Source of the DNA: Nitrospira sp.
GTDB taxonomy: Bacteria; Nitrospirota; Nitrospiria; Nitrospirales; Nitrospiraceae
DNA: 64,000 nt
NCBI GenBank assembly: GCA_024330925.1
Contig: JANDJK010000001.1
Coordinates: 26,645-90,644 of the forward strand
Direction: 5' to 3'
Under the pieces are notes generated by a model. It was given only the letters and a program-made list of their open reading frames with translations. It searched no databases and had not been told where the DNA came from. A program made the position numbers and the translations under genes. Positions 1 to 10,428 of this stretch are shown in pieces. The first letter of the stretch is position 1; each line of letters begins with the position of its first letter.

Positions 1-96
1 GGAAAATTAGGTGACAAGGCATCAAGGACGATCTGAGCCTGGATCAGAGGCTGGCCGCGACGAAGGAGACGATCGTGCACCAGAAGGGACGATCAA

Positions 97-999
97 GTGG
101 CTGTGCCCATTGCATCGGTTGGTAGGGAAAATGTGGCAGAACTCAACGTCATCGTGATCAGCGGCCTCTCGGGGTCGGGCAAGTCTCTCGCACTAAAATC
201 GTTTGAGGATATTGGCTATTTTTGTGTTGATAACCTTCCGCCCGCGTTGTTACCCACCTTTGTCGAGCTCTGTAGCCAGCAAAAGGAAGCGATTACCAAT
301 GTGGCATTGGGGATCGATATTCGCGAGCGGAGTTTCCTCGCTGACCTGATAGGTGTTCTTGAGCAAATTCGGAATCTTGGACATACCGTTCACCTGTTGT
401 TTTTTGAAGCACGAGAAGAGGTGTTGGTGCGACGTTTTTCGGAGTCACGTCGCCCACATCCGTTGCTGCCTCAGGTTCCCGTTCTAGAGGGAGTGCGATT
501 CGAAAAGGAGCGGCTGGCGGAACTCCGCCGGTATGCGGACCGTGTGATCGATACCTCTGACCTAACGGTGCACGAACTGCGCAGTTTACTGACCAAGCAG
601 TTCCGCTCGGGGTCGGATGGAAGCAGGCTGGCGATTTCTCTACTGACATTCGGATACAAATTTGGCGTCCCGTACGACATCGATTTGCTATTTGACGTGC
701 GGTTCCTGAAAAATCCCTACTTCGTGCCGGAGTTGAAGCCGTTGGCAGGGGATGATCCACGAGTCAAGGCCTTTGTCTTAGCTGATCCTCATGCCCAAGT
801 TCTCGTAGAACGCCTCGAGGAATTTCTCCGGTTTCTGATTCCCTGTTATGAACGGGAACCTCGCAGTTATCTCACTATTGCTATCGGGTGCACGGGGGGG
901 CGACATCGCTCTGTCGCCATTGCCAGCCACCTTTATGAACGCCTTACCTTGATGGGACACGAGATCACCCTCATACATCGGGACATTCACAAGTTGTAA
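97..999 (+). CDS. rapZ: RapZ family nucleotide-binding protein (RNase adapter)
   Basis: ORF with Walker A GLSGSGKS near N-terminus and C-terminal GCTGGRHRSVAIA motif typical of RapZ/YvcJ. Confidence 0.93.
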   Translation: MAVPIASVGRENVAELNVIVISGLSGSGKSLALKSFEDIGYFCVDNLPPALLPTFVELCSQQKEAITNVALGIDIRERSFLADLIGVLEQIRNLGHTVHLLFFEAREEVLVRRFSESRRPHPLLPQVPVLEGVRFEKERLAELRRYADRVIDTSDLTVHELRSLLTKQFRSGSDGSRLAISLLTFGYKFGVPYDIDLLFDVRFLKNPYFVPELKPLAGDDPRVKAFVLADPHAQVLVERLEEFLRFLIPCYEREPRSYLTIAIGCTGGRHRSVAIASHLYERLTLMGHEITLIHRDIHKL

Positions 1000-1066
1000 C
1001 CGGTTTGGCGGTCACTTTTTACGCTGTCATCCCTCCCTCCATTTCATTCTCATTTCTTTGCATTTC

Positions 1067-1094
1067 TTGACAGGCAAGAGGGTGAGTCTATACT
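1067..1094 (+). promoter_or_regulatory. sigma70-type promoter TTGACA-N16-TATACT upstream of the pil operon
   Basis: TTGACA at 1067-1072 and TATACT at 1089-1094, 16-bp spacer. Confidence 0.6.
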
Positions 1095-1120
1095 TCCCAC
1101 TGTGAGAAGGAGACACAAGA

Positions 1121-1198
1121 ATGACCAAGGGTTGTCGTCTGCGGGACAAGGCGTCACGTCTACGGCGCGGCGTCCAAATGATGTGGTTCGGTCAATAG
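1121..1198 (+). CDS. candidate 25-aa leader/small ORF MTKGCRLRDKASRLRRGVQMMWFGQ
   Basis: ATG at 1121 with AAGGAG at 1107-1112, directly downstream of the strong promoter; stop TAG 1196-1198. Confidence 0.35.
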   Translation: MTKGCRLRDKASRLRRGVQMMWFGQ

Positions 1199-1430
1199 AA
1201 GAGAGTCTTGCTGTGTTCTTGTGAAGAAACTTGGATAGGCAGATCGATCATTTGGCAAGCACCCGGCAACGGAGACGGCCCGCTTGCTTGAGGCACCTAA
1301 TAAAAGCGGGATGAAGGTGGAATAACGAGAGGAGCGATATACAGTGGCAATGGCGCCGATATCGTTCGCATGGCCTGGGATTTTCAAGGGTGATTCCTTT
1401 AAACGGCTGTTGGAGACGGATCTTATCTCG

Positions 1431-2489
1431 ATGTTGACTCCCCGCCGTCAATTGGTGGGGCTAGATATCGGATCGAGCGCCATCAAACTGGTTCAGTTAA
1501 AGCACAGCAAGGGACGCTACAGTCTACAGAAATTTGGTGTCAAGCCTCTTGATCCGGAAGTGATCGTGGATGGGGCGGTGATGGATGAAGAGCGCGTCGT
1601 GTCTTCCCTCCGCGAGCTCGTGGAGGAGACCGGCGTGAAAAATAAACAGGTTGCCATTTCCATCTCCGGGCATGCCGTTATTGTTAAAAAGATTGTGCTG
1701 CCTCCGATGTCGGAAGAGGAATTGCCGGATCAGGTGAAGTTGGCGGCCGAGCAATATATTCCGTTCGACATTAATGAGGTCAATCTTGACTTTCATGTGG
1801 TGCCACCGGCTTCACCGGAAGAGACACAGGCGGAGATGACGATTATTCTGGTGGCGGCCAAGAAAGACAGAATCAACGAATTGACAGAATTGGTCAAGGC
1901 TGCCGGTCTTGTTCCGATGGTGATGGATGTTGATGCGTTTGCGATCGAGAACATGCATACTGTCAGCTATCCCATGGGACAGGATGAGGTGACCGCACTC
2001 GTCAACATCGGGGCTAGTGTGATGAACGTGAATATCGTCTGCCGAGGAGCCTCTCTCTTTACTCGAGACATCCCGTTGGGAGGAAATCGATATACGGAGG
2101 CAATTCAACGCGAAATGGGGGTCTCGTACGAAGAGGCGGAAGAAATCAAAAAAAGCGGAGGGGAGAACGAATCCTGGATTGCTCCCCTCGGTCACGTCAT
2201 GGACGAAATCAATGCGGAGGTGGCTGCGGAGTTGGCAAGGACGGTGGACTATTTTCGGGCGTCGGTCACCGGTATTGAGCTTGATCGAGTGCTGCTATGC
2301 GGAGGAGTAGCGAAAACCAAGGGCTTAGTTCAGCATTTGCAGGATCGACTGCAGGTGCCCGTGGAAATAGCCGATCCGTTCGGGGAAATCGATCTCACCA
2401 GATGTGAGATCGACCCCAGCGTGCTGGCCGAATATGGGCCATCAGCGGCGGTCGGTGTGGGATTGGCGTTACGCACGACAGGTGACTGA
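1431..2489 (+). CDS. pilM: Type IV pilus assembly protein PilM
   Basis: LVGLDIGSSAIKLVQLK start of an actin-like ATPase; followed by pilN, pilO, pilP, pilQ. The ORF extends upstream to 1344. Confidence 0.92.
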   Translation: MLTPRRQLVGLDIGSSAIKLVQLKHSKGRYSLQKFGVKPLDPEVIVDGAVMDEERVVSSLRELVEETGVKNKQVAISISGHAVIVKKIVLPPMSEEELPDQVKLAAEQYIPFDINEVNLDFHVVPPASPEETQAEMTIILVAAKKDRINELTELVKAAGLVPMVMDVDAFAIENMHTVSYPMGQDEVTALVNIGASVMNVNIVCRGASLFTRDIPLGGNRYTEAIQREMGVSYEEAEEIKKSGGENESWIAPLGHVMDEINAEVAAELARTVDYFRASVTGIELDRVLLCGGVAKTKGLVQHLQDRLQVPVEIADPFGEIDLTRCEIDPSVLAEYGPSAAVGVGLALRTTGD

Positions 2490-3043
2490 TGATTACAATC
2501 AATCTGTTGGCTTCCGGGCCACGACGATTCAAAGCCAAACCCAAGTACGATATTCGGGCCCAGATCCTGCTAAGTGTGGGAGTCGTGCTTATCGCACTCG
2601 CTGGATGCTGGTGGTACGCCACGGCGTTGGAGCGGGAAATCGAGGCCTTGACGGAGGAAAAGCAGAACAAGGAGAAGCAAGTTGCCCAATTAAAGGAACA
2701 GGTCAAGCAAGTTCAAGACTTTGAGCAGAAAAAGAAATTGCTTGAGGAGAAAAACCGGGTGATTGATCAACTTGAGCAAACCAGAGGTGGGCCTGTCAAA
2801 GTGCTTGACTATGTGAGCCGGAGCGTCGACCCGTTGAACATTTGGCTCACCAGGTTGGGAATCTCAACCGATACGGTCGAGCTGGAGGGCAAGGCCCTGA
2901 CCAATGACGATGTTGTAGCGTTTGCCAACAACCTCAAGGGAACAGATTATTTCACCGCGATCACTCTTCAGGAAAGCAAAGCAGCAACCGAAAATAAAGT
3001 CAACCTGTATCAGTTTCGGTTGACCGTTCGCCTGAAAGGATAA
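2489..3043 (+). CDS. pilN: Type IV pilus assembly protein PilN
   Basis: MITINLL start, single TM, coiled coil; overlaps the pilM stop. Confidence 0.9.
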   Translation: MITINLLASGPRRFKAKPKYDIRAQILLSVGVVLIALAGCWWYATALEREIEALTEEKQNKEKQVAQLKEQVKQVQDFEQKKKLLEEKNRVIDQLEQTRGGPVKVLDYVSRSVDPLNIWLTRLGISTDTVELEGKALTNDDVVAFANNLKGTDYFTAITLQESKAATENKVNLYQFRLTVRLKG

Positions 3044-3050
3044 AGTCGTC

Positions 3051-3698
3051 ATGGAATCGCTGACGATGAGTTTCGGCTCACTGCGCAATGTGCCGGTCGC
3101 CCAGAAAGCGGCGTTGTTGTTTCTCGTTGTCGGCGGCATTATTGCGGGCTTTTATTTCTATGTGGCTGAGCCCAAGTCGGAGAGTATTGCTGCGTTGGAG
3201 GCTGAAAACGGGCGGTTGGACACCGAAATTCAGACACTCATGATTAAGGTCAAGCACCTCGATGAGCTGATTGCGGCGAGCAAACAACTAGAGATTGAGT
3301 TGGACAAGAAAAAAGAGCGGCTCCCTCCAGCGGAGGAAGCCATTATGCTGCTCAAACAGGTATCGGATCTTGCTGTCCGATTGGGGCTTGAGATCAAACT
3401 TTGGAAACCGGGAGCCCCGTCGGAAGATGCGTCAAAACTGTTTGTTAAGCTGCCGGTCAGTGTCGAAGTAACCGGGGGCTATCATACAGCCGCCCTGTTT
3501 TTTGATCGGATCAACAAGTTGCCCCGAATCGTGACAGTGGCAGGATTAAAAATAGGCTCTCCCAAGGTTGAAGTGGGACGAGTTATGACGCAGACGAGTT
3601 TTGAACTCATCGCGTATGCGGCTCCGCAGGAAAAGCCGCTCGTAGCAGCCGCTGCTCCCGTGGCCAAAGAGGGACCGTCGATTCAAACACATCGATAA
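3051..3698 (+). CDS. pilO: Type IV pilus assembly protein PilO
   Basis: TM plus coiled coil, position in pilMNOPQ order. Confidence 0.88.
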   Translation: MESLTMSFGSLRNVPVAQKAALLFLVVGGIIAGFYFYVAEPKSESIAALEAENGRLDTEIQTLMIKVKHLDELIAASKQLEIELDKKKERLPPAEEAIMLLKQVSDLAVRLGLEIKLWKPGAPSEDASKLFVKLPVSVEVTGGYHTAALFFDRINKLPRIVTVAGLKIGSPKVEVGRVMTQTSFELIAYAAPQEKPLVAAAAPVAKEGPSIQTHR

Positions 3699-3717
3699 GA
3701 TCCGTGGGGAGTGAGAC

Positions 3718-4341
3718 ATGCAAAGGCTGAACAGGGTAGAGCAGCAGGAACGATGGCATGTCATTCCCCTCGTGCAATCGATTCTCGTAGCTGCGGCGGT
3801 GGTCATGTGGGCTAGGCCCCTGTATGCGGACATTGACCAGTCTCTCGTTGTGCATAGGGAGGCGATGAGGGCTGAGTCCATTCCGCACAGTCATAAGACG
3901 GCCCCAATCCGGCAGGAGTTGGAAACGCTCGAAGAGACGAAGGAGGACGATCAGGTACCTCTGCCATCTTTCCTTGAAGAAGGGGGGCAGGCTATCGGCT
4001 ATGATCCGGCTGGTCGGCGTGATCCTTTTATGCCGGTCATTCAAGATGTGCAATCGGAAAAAGTTGATGAAAACCTTCCTCCGTTACAGCGAGTGTCGTT
4101 GACCGAACTGAGTCTCATTGCCATTGTGTGGGGGGCACATGGCTATGTGGCGATGGTGCAGACTCCCGATGGACATGGATACACGATCAAGCGGGGGACT
4201 CGCATCGGCCAAAACAACGGTGTGGTCAGCGCGATTACGGAACGAGGAATCATTGTTCAAGAGCGGATGACCGATGTATATGGCAGAAAGCAAGAGCGGG
4301 AAATTGTAAAGCTGCTTCATCCGAAAGAAGGACTCGAATGA
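3718..4341 (+). CDS. pilP: Type IV pilus assembly protein PilP
   Basis: YDPAGRRDPFMP...LSLIAIVWGAHGYVAMVQTPDGHGYTIKRGTRIGQNNG PilP-like segment, operon position. Confidence 0.85.
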   Translation: MQRLNRVEQQERWHVIPLVQSILVAAAVVMWARPLYADIDQSLVVHREAMRAESIPHSHKTAPIRQELETLEETKEDDQVPLPSFLEEGGQAIGYDPAGRRDPFMPVIQDVQSEKVDENLPPLQRVSLTELSLIAIVWGAHGYVAMVQTPDGHGYTIKRGTRIGQNNGVVSAITERGIIVQERMTDVYGRKQEREIVKLLHPKEGLE

Positions 4342-6383
4342 AACGATTAGTCGTCAGCGCGTGTGCGCAAAATTCTACGAGACGGTTGGGCCTCATGGGA
4401 GGCATGGGACTCTGGATTCTGATTGTTATGCAGCCCGGGGCGGCGGTTTCATGGGGAGAGTCTCTGGAGCAAGGACCACAAGTAAACGGTCGCGCAACGC
4501 CGCAGCAAAAAGTCTCGCCTTACCCTGTCGTCTTCGCCTCTGCTGTCACCGATATTCAGATCCATCCTGATGGCGAGCAGGTCCGTGTCACCGTTTGGGG
4601 CGACGGTCCGCTCTATCCTGACGCCCGGCAACTTGACGAGGCGCGGTTGATAGTTGATCTGCCCGGTACTATTCCGGCGGTGGGGAAATGGGTAGTGCCC
4701 AGCGACCATCCACTTCTGAAACGAATCAGACTTGGGCAGCATGCCGATAAAGTCCGATTGGTGTTTGATGTGCTCGATCATCCGATCTTTACGCTCGCTA
4801 GAGAGGACACCAATTTTTCTGTCACGCTCAGACCCCGAGAGTCTTGGTCGTTGGATCAAGGAAGCCGCCGCTCATGGGAGGGAAAAGATGATCAAGGTGT
4901 CCGTCCTCGTGTTCCCTTTCGACAAGAGGAGAAACACCTGAGTCAGAACGTCCATGCGATGGTCGAGGGGATGCGAGAGCACGGGGCCATCGCTCCACTT
5001 GCCAAGAGAGTGGGGCGGTTTCCGGTGTGGACCGTTCAAATGGCATCCGATGGCAATGCAACGGAGAAAGAAGGACGGCTGGGTGACGTGGAGGTGGGGG
5101 GCACTCGCTATGTGGGCCGTCGTATCTCCATGGATTTTCAGCAGGCAGAGATTACGAATATTCTCAGGTTGATTGCCGAGGTCAGTGGCTTCAATATCGT
5201 GGTGGGCGAAGGGGTCAAGGGGAAGGTCACGATGAAGTTGGTGGGAGTCCCATGGGACCAAGCCCTAGACATGCTCTTGAAAATGAATGGTCTGGGGATG
5301 ATTCGGCAAGGAACGATCGTGTGGGTCGATACGTTGGCCAATCTCTCCAAGCAACAGGAAGAAGAGGCGCGATCCAAAGAATCCAAGACCAAAGCTGAGG
5401 ATTTGGTCGAACGCTTGTTCTATTTGAGAAATGTGCCCGCTCAAGAGATGATGACCGCGCTACGTCCAGTGCTGAGCTCACGAGGGATGATTCAATTCAA
5501 TCAAACGACGAATGCGTTGGTCGTCAAAGACACTGCAACGAAACTCCAAGCGTTAGAACGACTGATCAATGGACTGGATCAAGAAGTACCGCAAGTACAG
5601 ATCGAAGCCCGCATCGTGCAGGCTGACACGGTCTATGCGCGAGGCATGGGAATTCAATGGGGCATTAAGGATTCGCAGTTTACTCCAAGCCATTACCACC
5701 TTGTAGGCAATGTCACCGGATCGTTTGCCTCTGCTGCCGGAACGGCGTCGAGTGCCTCAACGACGGGGATTACGCCGGATTTTCTGGTCAATCTGCCTGC
5801 TCAGGTTGGGGGGCTACCTGCTGTTCCGACAATCGGGTGGACATTTGGCAGGTTGGCAGACGGATTTGCATTGGATATGCGATTGTCCGCCGGTGAATTG
5901 TTAGGGTTGACCAAGGTCATCGCGGCGCCCAAGATCACGACCATGGATAGGCGGGAAGCCAAGATCTCGCAAGGAGAATCAATTCCCTTTCAGACGACAT
6001 CGTTACAGGGAACCCAAACGACGTTTGTGGACGCAAATTTGGAACTCAATGTCACGCCGACGATCATTTCTCGTGATCCCAATGAGCCTGCCAAACGGAT
6101 TCAATTGCGGGTCCGGGCAACGCGGAATGCTGTTGGGGCGCGAAGCAATCCGGCTGGTCCTAGCATTGATCGCCGGGAGGCTACGACGCAAGTCAACGTG
6201 CGTGACGGGGAAACCATGGTCATCGGTGGCGTGTTTGTCGATGTCCAAGGTAACAACATTCAGGGCGTTCCCTATCTGTCTCGCTTCCCCGTTCTCGGCT
6301 GGTTGTTCAAAAACAAGTCCGAGTCGGTATCCAAACAAGAACTGCTCATTTTCCTGACGCCAACGATAGTGAAAACTTCGTGA
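4338..6383 (+). CDS. pilQ: Type IV pilus secretin PilQ
   Basis: AMIN-like N-terminus, STN/secretin domains, C-terminal secretin motif GVPYLSRFPVLGWLFKN; ATGA overlap with pilP. Confidence 0.93.
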   Translation: MKRLVVSACAQNSTRRLGLMGGMGLWILIVMQPGAAVSWGESLEQGPQVNGRATPQQKVSPYPVVFASAVTDIQIHPDGEQVRVTVWGDGPLYPDARQLDEARLIVDLPGTIPAVGKWVVPSDHPLLKRIRLGQHADKVRLVFDVLDHPIFTLAREDTNFSVTLRPRESWSLDQGSRRSWEGKDDQGVRPRVPFRQEEKHLSQNVHAMVEGMREHGAIAPLAKRVGRFPVWTVQMASDGNATEKEGRLGDVEVGGTRYVGRRISMDFQQAEITNILRLIAEVSGFNIVVGEGVKGKVTMKLVGVPWDQALDMLLKMNGLGMIRQGTIVWVDTLANLSKQQEEEARSKESKTKAEDLVERLFYLRNVPAQEMMTALRPVLSSRGMIQFNQTTNALVVKDTATKLQALERLINGLDQEVPQVQIEARIVQADTVYARGMGIQWGIKDSQFTPSHYHLVGNVTGSFASAAGTASSASTTGITPDFLVNLPAQVGGLPAVPTIGWTFGRLADGFALDMRLSAGELLGLTKVIAAPKITTMDRREAKISQGESIPFQTTSLQGTQTTFVDANLELNVTPTIISRDPNEPAKRIQLRVRATRNAVGARSNPAGPSIDRREATTQVNVRDGETMVIGGVFVDVQGNNIQGVPYLSRFPVLGWLFKNKSESVSKQELLIFLTPTIVKTS

Positions 6384-6549
6384 CCTCCTCTGCTTGCATG
6401 AATGGAAAAGTAGGGGAGATGGGAACATACGTGCTTCCTACCCTGTTCATCTTTTCTTGTCGCACTATCCTGTGTTACGATCTCCCGCTGTTTCCTGGAC
6501 ATGCGGTTGTGAACAACGTCTCCGTGACAAGTGGGGGAAAAGAGACGGC

Positions 6550-7704
6550 GTGGCTAGCCTGTCAACGGTATCGGTTTCGCTGGGCGAGCGCAGCTATGAG
6601 ATCGTGATACAACCGGGCCTCCTTAATCGGCTCGCCACCCGAGTGCGTGAGCTAGGAGTCAAAGGAAAGGCGGCGGTCGTCACCGATCGCCATGTTGCCA
6701 GATATTATCTGGCTCCCGTGTTACGGGCACTCAGCTCATGTGCAGTGAAGGCGGTTCCTATCGTCCTCCCGCCAGGGGAACAATTCAAAACACTCACCAC
6801 TGTTAAAAAGATCCTGGATGTCCTAGCAAGGTGCCGTTTGGAACGATCCTCGTTTGTGTTTGCGCTGGGCGGAGGGGTGATCGGCGATCTTGCCGGATTC
6901 ACGGCGGCGGTTTATCAGCGAGGTATTCCGTTTGTCCAGATTCCGACGACCCTGATCGCTCAATCTGATTCCAGCGTGGGCGGGAAGACCGGGGTTGACC
7001 ATCGGCTGGGGAAGAACTTGATCGGTGCCTTCTATCAGCCGAAAGCTGTGTGGATTGATCCTTTGACGCTCCGCACGCTGCCGAAGCGGCAATGGGTGGC
7101 CGGACTTGCAGAGGTGATCAAGTACGGTGTTATTGCTGATGAGCGATTGCTGTCTTATGTGGAACGACATGTGTCTGGTTTGTTGAAACGACAACCGTTG
7201 GCGATGGCGGTCGTGATCAAGCGATCCTGTGAGATCAAGGCTGAGATTGTGATGGCGGATGAGCGGGAATCTGACCGGCGGCGAGTTTTGAACTTTGGCC
7301 ATACGATCGGCCATGCCCTGGAAACGTTGGGGGGATATCGGTCTCTGATCCATGGGGAAGCTGTCGGCATTGGAATGGTGGAGGAGGCCGATTTAGCTTG
7401 TTTTTTGGGGATCTGTGAGCGGAGTCTTGTGGAAAGGATCCGGAGAGTCGTCCGAGCGGTTGGCCTGCCCGATCGCATGCCCCGCTGGTCCTCGGCCAAG
7501 GTGTGGAACGCTATGTTGCACGACAAAAAGGTGTCCGGGGGACAGGTCGTTGGTGTTTGGCCGGTCTCCATTGGACAGGTGCGGATTCTGCCTATCGATG
7601 AGCCGACGTTTCATCGATGGTACCGGGACGCTCATCGGCATGGGATTGCTGGTCGCAAGGAAGCAAGAGAAGGACGGTTCGCGGTGGCGCGTCGCTTTGT
7701 CTGA
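6550..7704 (+). CDS. aroB: 3-dehydroquinate synthase
   Basis: FALGGGVIGDLAGFTAAVYQRGIPFVQIPTTLIAQSDSSVGGKTGVD; GTG start at 6550 proposed, ORF open from 6394. Confidence 0.93.
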   Translation: MASLSTVSVSLGERSYEIVIQPGLLNRLATRVRELGVKGKAAVVTDRHVARYYLAPVLRALSSCAVKAVPIVLPPGEQFKTLTTVKKILDVLARCRLERSSFVFALGGGVIGDLAGFTAAVYQRGIPFVQIPTTLIAQSDSSVGGKTGVDHRLGKNLIGAFYQPKAVWIDPLTLRTLPKRQWVAGLAEVIKYGVIADERLLSYVERHVSGLLKRQPLAMAVVIKRSCEIKAEIVMADERESDRRRVLNFGHTIGHALETLGGYRSLIHGEAVGIGMVEEADLACFLGICERSLVERIRRVVRAVGLPDRMPRWSSAKVWNAMLHDKKVSGGQVVGVWPVSIGQVRILPIDEPTFHRWYRDAHRHGIAGRKEAREGRFAVARRFV

Positions 7705-9479
7705 TGGGCACTATTCGAATTGCGTTAGCGCAGGTCAATGTTGTGGTTGGAGATCTGGAGGGAAATGCCAGGGTCCTTTGCTCTATGATCGACCGGGCTC
7801 GTGAGGCACAGGCCGACGTGGTGGTCTTTCCAGAACTGGCTGTGACGGGGGCTCCTCCTGAAGACCTCCTGCGCAAGCGGTGGTTCCTCGATGAGACCTG
7901 CAAAGCGATGGTCGAGGTGGCACGGTCCTGCGTCGGTCTGGTGGCAGTGGTTGGCTATGTGGAACAAGGACTGTCAGGCAGGCGAATGACACGGTCCTCG
8001 TCAGTTCTGGACCGATTGGAGTTGTACAACGCGGCTGCGATCGCCGCGAATGGCCAGTGTCTGGCCTCATATCGAAAACAGGTGCTCAACACTGAAAATG
8101 GGCGCGAGGAAGAGCGGTATTTCCTCGCAGGGCGAAGTGGGCTGGTGATCGAGCTCCAAGGCCTAACAATTGGTGTATCGATTGGTGATGAACTGTGGTG
8201 TCCGCCAGGGCCTGTCCCGGCCCTCCTCGAAGCTCATGCAGACATGATTGTCAATATCAGCGCCATCCCTTTTGTAAGAGGCGGACGTCTGCAGCGCGAA
8301 CAGGCACTCGTGAATAGTGCCTTACGATACAACGCCATGGTGGCTCATGTGAATTTAGTGGGAGGGCAGGATGGGCTGGTCTTCGACGGCGGCAGCCTGG
8401 TGGTTGATCGAAATGGCGAGATCGTGGCGCGCGCCAAGGCCTTTGAGGACGACTTACTGATAGCGGACCTTCATTTCGAGCGGCGGGTAGATGAGAATGT
8501 GTGCCAAAGCCCATCAAAAAACAGGCATGAGCACCAACACGAAGGGCAATGGCAGCAAATCACCATCTCGATGCCACGGCGTGTGGCCCCCCTTCCCCCA
8601 ATCGTTCCTCGTGTAGAACCAAGGGGTGACGATCTTGAGGAAACGTACCAGGCGTTGGTGCGGGGGGTGAAAGATTATGCTGCGAAGAACGGCTTTGTCA
8701 ATGTCGTGCTTGGGTTGAGTGGCGGGATCGATTCGGCCTTGACCGCTGCTGTGGCTGTGGATGCATTGGGGGCGGAGCATGTGGTGGGCCTCTGTATGCC
8801 TTCACCATACACATCAGTGGAAAGTGCAGAAAACGCTGTGGAGCTAGCGCGTCGATTGGCCATGAAGTGTCTGACGATTCCCATCACACCGTTGTTTGAA
8901 GCCTTTCGCCATTCGCTGGCGCAAGCGTTTCAGGAAGCGCCGGTGGGTCAAACCGAAGAGAATTTGCAGGCCAGGATCCGGGGGATGATTCTGATGGCCT
9001 TCTCTAACCAGTTCGGACATCTCGTCTTAACGACGGGCAATAAGAGCGAGATGAGTGTGGGGTATGCCACGTTGTATGGTGATACGGCTGGGGGGTTTGC
9101 GGTCCTCAAGGATGTTCCGAAAACCATGGTGTATGAGTTGGCTCGTCTCCGTAACAGGCAGGGCCCTGTGCCTGTGATTCCCCAGCGCATTCTGGATCGA
9201 CCGCCGACTGCTGAGTTGCGGCCCAACCAGAAAGACGAAGACAGTCTGCCACCCTATTCGATCCTTGATTCCATTTTAAAAGCTTATGTGGAAGAAGATC
9301 GGTCGATAGAAGAAATCGCCGCCCAGGGGTTTGACTATGAGATGGTTACGCATGTCGCCGGCCTGGTTGATCGAAGCGAATATAAGCGGCGGCAGGCTCC
9401 TGCTGGCGTAACAATCACTCGCCGCGGATTCGGCCAAGAATGGCGAATGCCTATCACCAACGGGCATCGTCATGGCTGA
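7704..9479 (+). CDS. nadE: Glutamine-dependent NAD+ synthase (nitrilase-like amidase + NAD synthase)
   Basis: N-terminal nitrilase fold plus LGLSGGIDSALTAAVAVDALG PP-loop; start overlaps aroB stop. Confidence 0.93.
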   Translation: MGTIRIALAQVNVVVGDLEGNARVLCSMIDRAREAQADVVVFPELAVTGAPPEDLLRKRWFLDETCKAMVEVARSCVGLVAVVGYVEQGLSGRRMTRSSSVLDRLELYNAAAIAANGQCLASYRKQVLNTENGREEERYFLAGRSGLVIELQGLTIGVSIGDELWCPPGPVPALLEAHADMIVNISAIPFVRGGRLQREQALVNSALRYNAMVAHVNLVGGQDGLVFDGGSLVVDRNGEIVARAKAFEDDLLIADLHFERRVDENVCQSPSKNRHEHQHEGQWQQITISMPRRVAPLPPIVPRVEPRGDDLEETYQALVRGVKDYAAKNGFVNVVLGLSGGIDSALTAAVAVDALGAEHVVGLCMPSPYTSVESAENAVELARRLAMKCLTIPITPLFEAFRHSLAQAFQEAPVGQTEENLQARIRGMILMAFSNQFGHLVLTTGNKSEMSVGYATLYGDTAGGFAVLKDVPKTMVYELARLRNRQGPVPVIPQRILDRPPTAELRPNQKDEDSLPPYSILDSILKAYVEEDRSIEEIAAQGFDYEMVTHVAGLVDRSEYKRRQAPAGVTITRRGFGQEWRMPITNGHRHG

Positions 9480-9794
9480 TGACCAGTGTGGTTCTCACAA
9501 CAAGCGGAGCGTAAACATCGTGTTTCTTTTTTACGAAGGATTCTTCGATAGAGGGGCGGGGAAGGCTTCCGTTTCGACGTTGTGTCGAAAGAGAAGATTA
9601 GGCTATGATCGCTCCCCTGTCTTGCTATTTGGTGGGAAGAAAAGCCGATTAGTGAGTCGAGATCAGGTGTGTGAGGGAAGCGTACGAAGCGAGCAATGGC
9701 TGGGATGGCGTGATGTTGCCATCCATCACCTCTCCGGCTGTGCAGCAGGATCTGTGCGGTTGAGTGTGTACGATCATTGTTGGGCACCGTGTAA

Positions 9795-10193
<399 letters not shown>

Positions 10194-10236
10194 GCGATGA
10201 ATCCCTCTCGTTCGTCCTCTCAGTGGGCGGGATCAT

Positions 10237-10270
10237 CACCCATGCAATGTTGTTTCGTGATGGGTGTTTT
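10237..10270 (+). terminator. Candidate intrinsic terminator between glnB and glnA
   Basis: CACCCAT (10237-10243) pairs with ATGGGTG (10260-10266), followed by TTTT. Confidence 0.4.
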
Positions 10271-10428
10271 GCCATGATGTCGCAATAGTCTTCTGCTGGC
10301 GTTTCTTGCCATGGACGAACGCCTTGCTGTGAAGATGGGGGGATCTCGCCGGTATGATGCTCAGGAACTGGGAAGGCGCAGGTATGGGATGAACCTTGTG
10401 AGTGGTCTGTGAGCAGGAGGAAAAGGGA

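Noticed and set aside
1-36. Possible tail of an upstream gene (GKLGDKASRTI-stop), perhaps hprK
   Set aside because: Only 11 codons visible; identity would be a guess from typical gene order.
293-760. Long antisense ORFs opposite rapZ (and similar shadow ORFs throughout, e.g. 53616-55241 and 41225-42109)
   Set aside because: They lie opposite strongly supported genes, have shadow-like composition and no recognisable domains.
9715-9740. Possible sigma54 promoter TGGCGTGATGTTGCC upstream of glnB
   Set aside because: GG-to-GC spacing is 9 rather than 10 and the -24 element is imperfect; not supported.
10300-10320. Possible sigma54 promoter CTGGCGTTTCTTGCC upstream of glnA
   Set aside because: GG-to-GC spacing is 8, incompatible with the sigma54 consensus.
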